Shown: one piece after another, positions 6,302 through 8,546 of the stretch
Numbering within the stretch: position 1 is the first letter of the stretch
How the letters are laid out: each line of letters begins with the position of its first letter
Position numbers and translations under genes: made by a program
Origin: an uncultured Rickettsiales bacterium
Lineage (GTDB): Bacteria > Pseudomonadota > Alphaproteobacteria > Rickettsiales > UBA1997
Assembly: GCA_944390875.1 (NCBI GenBank)
Contig: CALXRO010000092.1
Coordinates: 1 to 8,546 of the forward strand
Direction of reading: 5' to 3'
Length of the DNA stretch: 8,546 bases
Notes under the pieces: generated by a model
Told to the model about the DNA's origin: nothing
Database searches by the model: none
The model's input: the letters and a program-made list of their open reading frames with translations, nothing else

Positions 6302-7324
6302 ATGGAAGAAAAAAAACAAAAAAGATATTCAGATAGTAATTTTAACATACTATATATTATAGTAGTCTTATTAATTTTTGTGTATTTTAGTATATGGTTT
6401 ATAGCTAAAAATCGAATGAAAGAAATACTTAGTAACAAGACAGCTAAATATAATATAGAATACGAAAAATTATCAGTTATTGTTTTGCCTTTTAGTATAA
6501 GAACTTCCATAAAAAACTTAGTTTTAAGTTCAGGACTTGAGGGAAAATTTAGTACATCAATAACTTTTAAAAAAATCATAGCAAAAAATATTATTTTTAA
6601 TAAACATGTACATATTGATGTAGATGGAGATATTTTATTTAATGTTAACGATAGAAATAGTAAAATCACTTTGGAAGATGATGATATAAGTTTTGTTTTA
6701 GGTAAAAATAATAAAATAAAAGATGTTAATTTTGTTGCAAATAGTATATATATAGAAGAAAGTATTGACAATAGTGAAGTAAAATCAGAATCAACAATGA
6801 AAGGATTTTTATTTAGAATCATAGAAGTTGGAACAAAGAATTACTCAAACAGAACAATGACTATGAATGTTGATTCAATAGTTGGCAAGTATAAGGATAT
6901 ATATTTAGAAAATAATTTTAGCATGATAGTTTCTGAAATGTTAGATATAGATTCAAAAGGTAAAATATTTTCTTCTCAAACTAATATAGACGATATTAGT
7001 TATAATGATATAACTAATAATTATGGATTTAATATGCATGGACAATATGAAGTTAATCCATCAAAAGGCCGAGGAATTTCAAAATTGGAACTAAAGATTA
7101 TAAATTATAATTCTTTAATAAGTGCATTAAATAACGAAAATAGTGTATTTTTATTTAATAAAGATAATGTAAGATCTATTGTTGAGATGTTAGAGCTTAT
7201 TCCTGGAAATGATAAAGATAATCTATACGACAAATATTATGTTTTTGAATCTAACATAGCTACAAAGAGTATGAATATAAATGGCAAGAATGTGAAAGAT
7301 TTATTTAAAAATTTTAGTTTTTAG
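6302..7324 (+). CDS. membrane-anchored protein resembling DUF2125
   Basis: The 340-residue product has a basic N-terminus and one clear membrane segment at about 15-35, with the rest probably periplasmic and rich in beta strand. The stretch after the anchor, with YFSIWFIA (28-35), then an alternating strand and LPFSIRTSIKNL (62-73), resembles the start of the alphaproteobacterial DUF2125 family. There a Trp-containing anchor is followed by a GFPFR-type motif and repeated beta strands. The function of that family is not known to me, and the match is by eye only. No catalytic motif is seen. The gene starts 8 bases after the NlpD-like stop with only a weak AGGT as ribosome binding site, and stops 2 bases before the prmC start, so it is inside the operon. 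Its position with two envelope lipoproteins fits an envelope role. An AsmA-like or other beta-rich envelope protein is the main alternative. Confidence 0.75.
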   Translation: MEEKKQKRYSDSNFNILYIIVVLLIFVYFSIWFIAKNRMKEILSNKTAKYNIEYEKLSVIVLPFSIRTSIKNLVLSSGLEGKFSTSITFKKIIAKNIIFNKHVHIDVDGDILFNVNDRNSKITLEDDDISFVLGKNNKIKDVNFVANSIYIEESIDNSEVKSESTMKGFLFRIIEVGTKNYSNRTMTMNVDSIVGKYKDIYLENNFSMIVSEMLDIDSKGKIFSSQTNIDDISYNDITNNYGFNMHGQYEVNPSKGRGISKLELKIINYNSLISALNNENSVFLFNKDNVRSIVEMLELIPGNDKDNLYDKYYVFESNIATKSMNINGKNVKDLFKNFSF

Positions 7325-7329
7325 AGGTG
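7324..7329 (+). promoter_or_regulatory. GAGGTG ribosome-binding-like site overlapping the prmC start
   Basis: GAGGTG is a strong match to the anti-Shine-Dalgarno, but it overlaps the only near-N-terminal start codon (GTG at 7327) instead of preceding it. At the usual distance downstream there is no in-frame ATG, GTG or TTG. Initiation by stop-codon-coupled reinitiation, or at a non-standard codon, are the options. Confidence 0.35.
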
Positions 7330-8166
7330 GCAGCATTATTTGAAGAATTTAATAAAGCTAAAAATTTATTAACTGAAAATTTTATTGATAACTCAAGTTT
7401 AGATGTAAAATTAATTATGCTATCAAGCCTTGGTATAAAAGAAGAGGAACTAATTTTAAATTTTAATAAAGATTTTAAAAAATCAGCATTTAATGATTTT
7501 TGGCAAAAGATTCAGCGTAGAATTAATGGAGAACCTGTTTCAAAAATAATTAATTCAAGATTTTTTTGGAATAATAAATTTTATGTAAATAAAGATGTTC
7601 TTGATCCAAGGCCTGATTCTGAAATTATTATAGAAGCAGTATTGGATGATTACAGTAATGAACAAGAATTAAATATTCTTGATTTAGGAACAGGTAGTGG
7701 TTGTCTAATTTTAACACTTCTTTCAATATTTAAAAAATCTAGAGGATTAGCGACTGATATAAATGAAAAATCTTTATTAATTGCAAAAAAAAATTCAGAT
7801 TCTTCAGGAATAAAAAATATTTTGTTTAAACTTTGTAATTGGAATGATAATATAGAAGAAAAATTTGACATTATAGTTTCAAATCCTCCATATATAAAGA
7901 CAAAAGAAATAAAAAATTTACAAAAAGAAGTTAGGTTATTTGATCCAATAATTGCTTTGGATGGAGGTAATGATGGTTTAGATTGTTATAGATATATAGC
8001 AAAAAATATAAAAAAAAATATGAAAAATAGTTCTAAAATATATTTAGAGATAGGTAAAGGCCAAGATTATGATGTAGAAAACATTTTTAAAGATAATAAC
8101 TTTAAAATGATTCGTAAAATAAAAGATTTAAATGGTATATATAGAGTAATGGTTTTTTCATGTTAA
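7327..8166 (+). CDS. prmC: peptide chain release factor N5-glutamine methyltransferase PrmC
   Basis: PrmC (HemK) methylates the Gln of the GGQ motif in release factors RF1 and RF2, using S-adenosylmethionine. The 279-residue product has the N-terminal helical substrate-binding domain (about 1-85) with INGEPVSKI at 67-75. The class I methyltransferase fold follows: VLDPRPDSE at 91-99, the SAM-binding LDLGTGSG at 118-125 and the catalytic SNPPYI at 185-190. VLDPRP, in place of VLIPRP, is the form common in alphaproteobacteria. The size is that of a single-domain PrmC; there is no TrmB fusion as in Rickettsia. The start is unusual: GTG at 7327, 2 bases after the previous stop and overlapping a GAGGTG. 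The next in-frame ATG would be residue 31 and would remove part of the conserved N-domain, so GTG is the best choice. The stop overlaps rsmA by 7 bases, so the two are likely translationally coupled. Confidence 0.95.
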   Translation: MAALFEEFNKAKNLLTENFIDNSSLDVKLIMLSSLGIKEEELILNFNKDFKKSAFNDFWQKIQRRINGEPVSKIINSRFFWNNKFYVNKDVLDPRPDSEIIIEAVLDDYSNEQELNILDLGTGSGCLILTLLSIFKKSRGLATDINEKSLLIAKKNSDSSGIKNILFKLCNWNDNIEEKFDIIVSNPPYIKTKEIKNLQKEVRLFDPIIALDGGNDGLDCYRYIAKNIKKNMKNSSKIYLEIGKGQDYDVENIFKDNNFKMIRKIKDLNGIYRVMVFSC

Positions 8167-8546
8167 CAACTTCGGAAATATTTAAAAAATATAATTTTAA
8201 TACAAAAAAGACTTTTGGACAAAATTTTCTTCTACAAGAAAATTTATTATCAAAAATAGTTTCTTTTTCAGATATTAATAGTGATTCTGAAATATTAGAA
8301 GTTGGAGCAGGTCTTGGTAGTTTAACTACAGCTATTTTAAAACAAAAACCAAAAAAATTAATTTCTATTGAATTAGATAGGGAATGTGTTGATATTATAA
8401 ATAAAGAAATATTACCATACTTTGATAATTTAAAAATAATCAATGATAATGCATTATTGATAAATGAAGAACAACTTTTTAAAAATAATTTTAGTATCAT
8501 AGCGAATTTGCCATATAATGTAGGCACATTGTTATTATTAAAATGG
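8160..8546 (+). CDS. rsmA: 16S rRNA dimethyladenosine transferase RsmA (KsgA), 5' part
   Basis: RsmA dimethylates A1518 and A1519 near the 3' end of 16S rRNA using S-adenosylmethionine. The frame opens with ATG at 8160 inside the end of prmC and runs for 129 codons until the window ends; family members are usually about 260-280 residues, so less than half is present. Visible signatures are KKTFGQNFL (16-24), the SAM-binding EVGAGLGSLT (47-56), IELDRE (70-75, ribose-binding acidic residue) and the catalytic NLPYNVGT (116-123). NLPYNVGT followed by LLLKW is typical of alphaproteobacterial RsmA. No separate ribosome binding site stands out, in keeping with coupling to prmC through the 7-base overlap. 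Nothing suggests damage in the part seen. Confidence 0.95.
   Translation, partial: MLTTSEIFKKYNFNTKKTFGQNFLLQENLLSKIVSFSDINSDSEILEVGAGLGSLTTAILKQKPKKLISIELDRECVDIINKEILPYFDNLKIINDNALLINEEQLFKNNFSIIANLPYNVGTLLLLKW

Noticed and set aside
6214..6822. Open frame of about 200 codons on the minus strand, rich in Leu, Ile, Phe and Ser
   Set aside because: It is antisense to the DUF2125-like gene and the end of the NlpD-like gene; its hydrophobic composition is what Asn/Lys/Asp-rich AT-biased codons give in reverse. No supporting RBS or neighbour.
8102..8527. Open frame of 141 codons on the minus strand
   Set aside because: It is antisense to rsmA and the end of prmC, both firmly identified by motifs.
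2689..8546. Possible reassignment of TGA to Trp, suggested by the lack of TGA stops
   Set aside because: Every Trp at conserved positions seen here is TGG, and conserved genes are full length under the standard code, so there is no positive evidence in this window.
1..8546. tRNA, rRNA, riboswitch, insertion sequence or phage attachment site
   Set aside because: Non-coding gaps are at most about 72 bases and contain only promoter-like or RBS-like sequence; no inverted terminal repeats, transposase or cloverleaf was seen.

Overview
The window is very AT-rich (roughly three quarters or more A+T by eye) and densely coding. It holds nine protein genes, no RNA genes, no mobile element and no non-coding stretch longer than about 72 bases. 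Several conserved proteins read as alphaproteobacterial. PrmC has the VLDPRPDSE form of its substrate-side motif, the Der KH-like domain has the RPPTFVLF block, the LpoA-like lipoprotein lacks the N-terminal TPR half seen in gammaproteobacteria, and one gene resembles DUF2125. Base composition and compact overlapping genes suggest a reduced-genome, possibly intracellular alphaproteobacterium (Rickettsiales- or Holosporales-like). PrmC is not fused to TrmB, which argues against the genus Rickettsia itself. The lineage is inferred, not proven.

Layout. Bases 1-1142: an unrecognised acidic, soluble 358-residue protein on the plus strand with a strong Shine-Dalgarno; it converges on der with only 4 bases between the stop codons. 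Bases 1143-3561, minus strand: a tightly coupled run rsmI, then a 55-residue membrane protein gene, then der. Both junctions overlap by one base (TAATG and TAGTG), each with an AAGGAG inside the upstream gene. Bases 3562-3633: a short divergent promoter region in which the two putative -10 boxes overlap. Bases 3634-8546, plus strand: a five-gene run of an LpoA-like lipoprotein, an NlpD-like lipoprotein with three LysM domains and a degenerate M23 domain, a DUF2125-like membrane-anchored protein, prmC, and the 5' part of rsmA, which is cut by the window end.

Theme. The minus run and the end of the plus run serve the ribosome and translation: RsmI and RsmA modify 16S rRNA, PrmC modifies release factors, and Der acts in 50S assembly. 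The start of the plus run concerns the cell wall: an activator-type lipoprotein for peptidoglycan synthases and an activator-type (probably non-enzymatic) LytM protein for amidases. Divergent rsmI and lpoA is also the E. coli arrangement (yraL/yraM). I see no clear new defence or mobile system. The most novel items are the uncharacterised 55-residue membrane protein locked between rsmI and der, the unrecognised first gene, and the cysteine-bearing LysM region of the NlpD-like protein.
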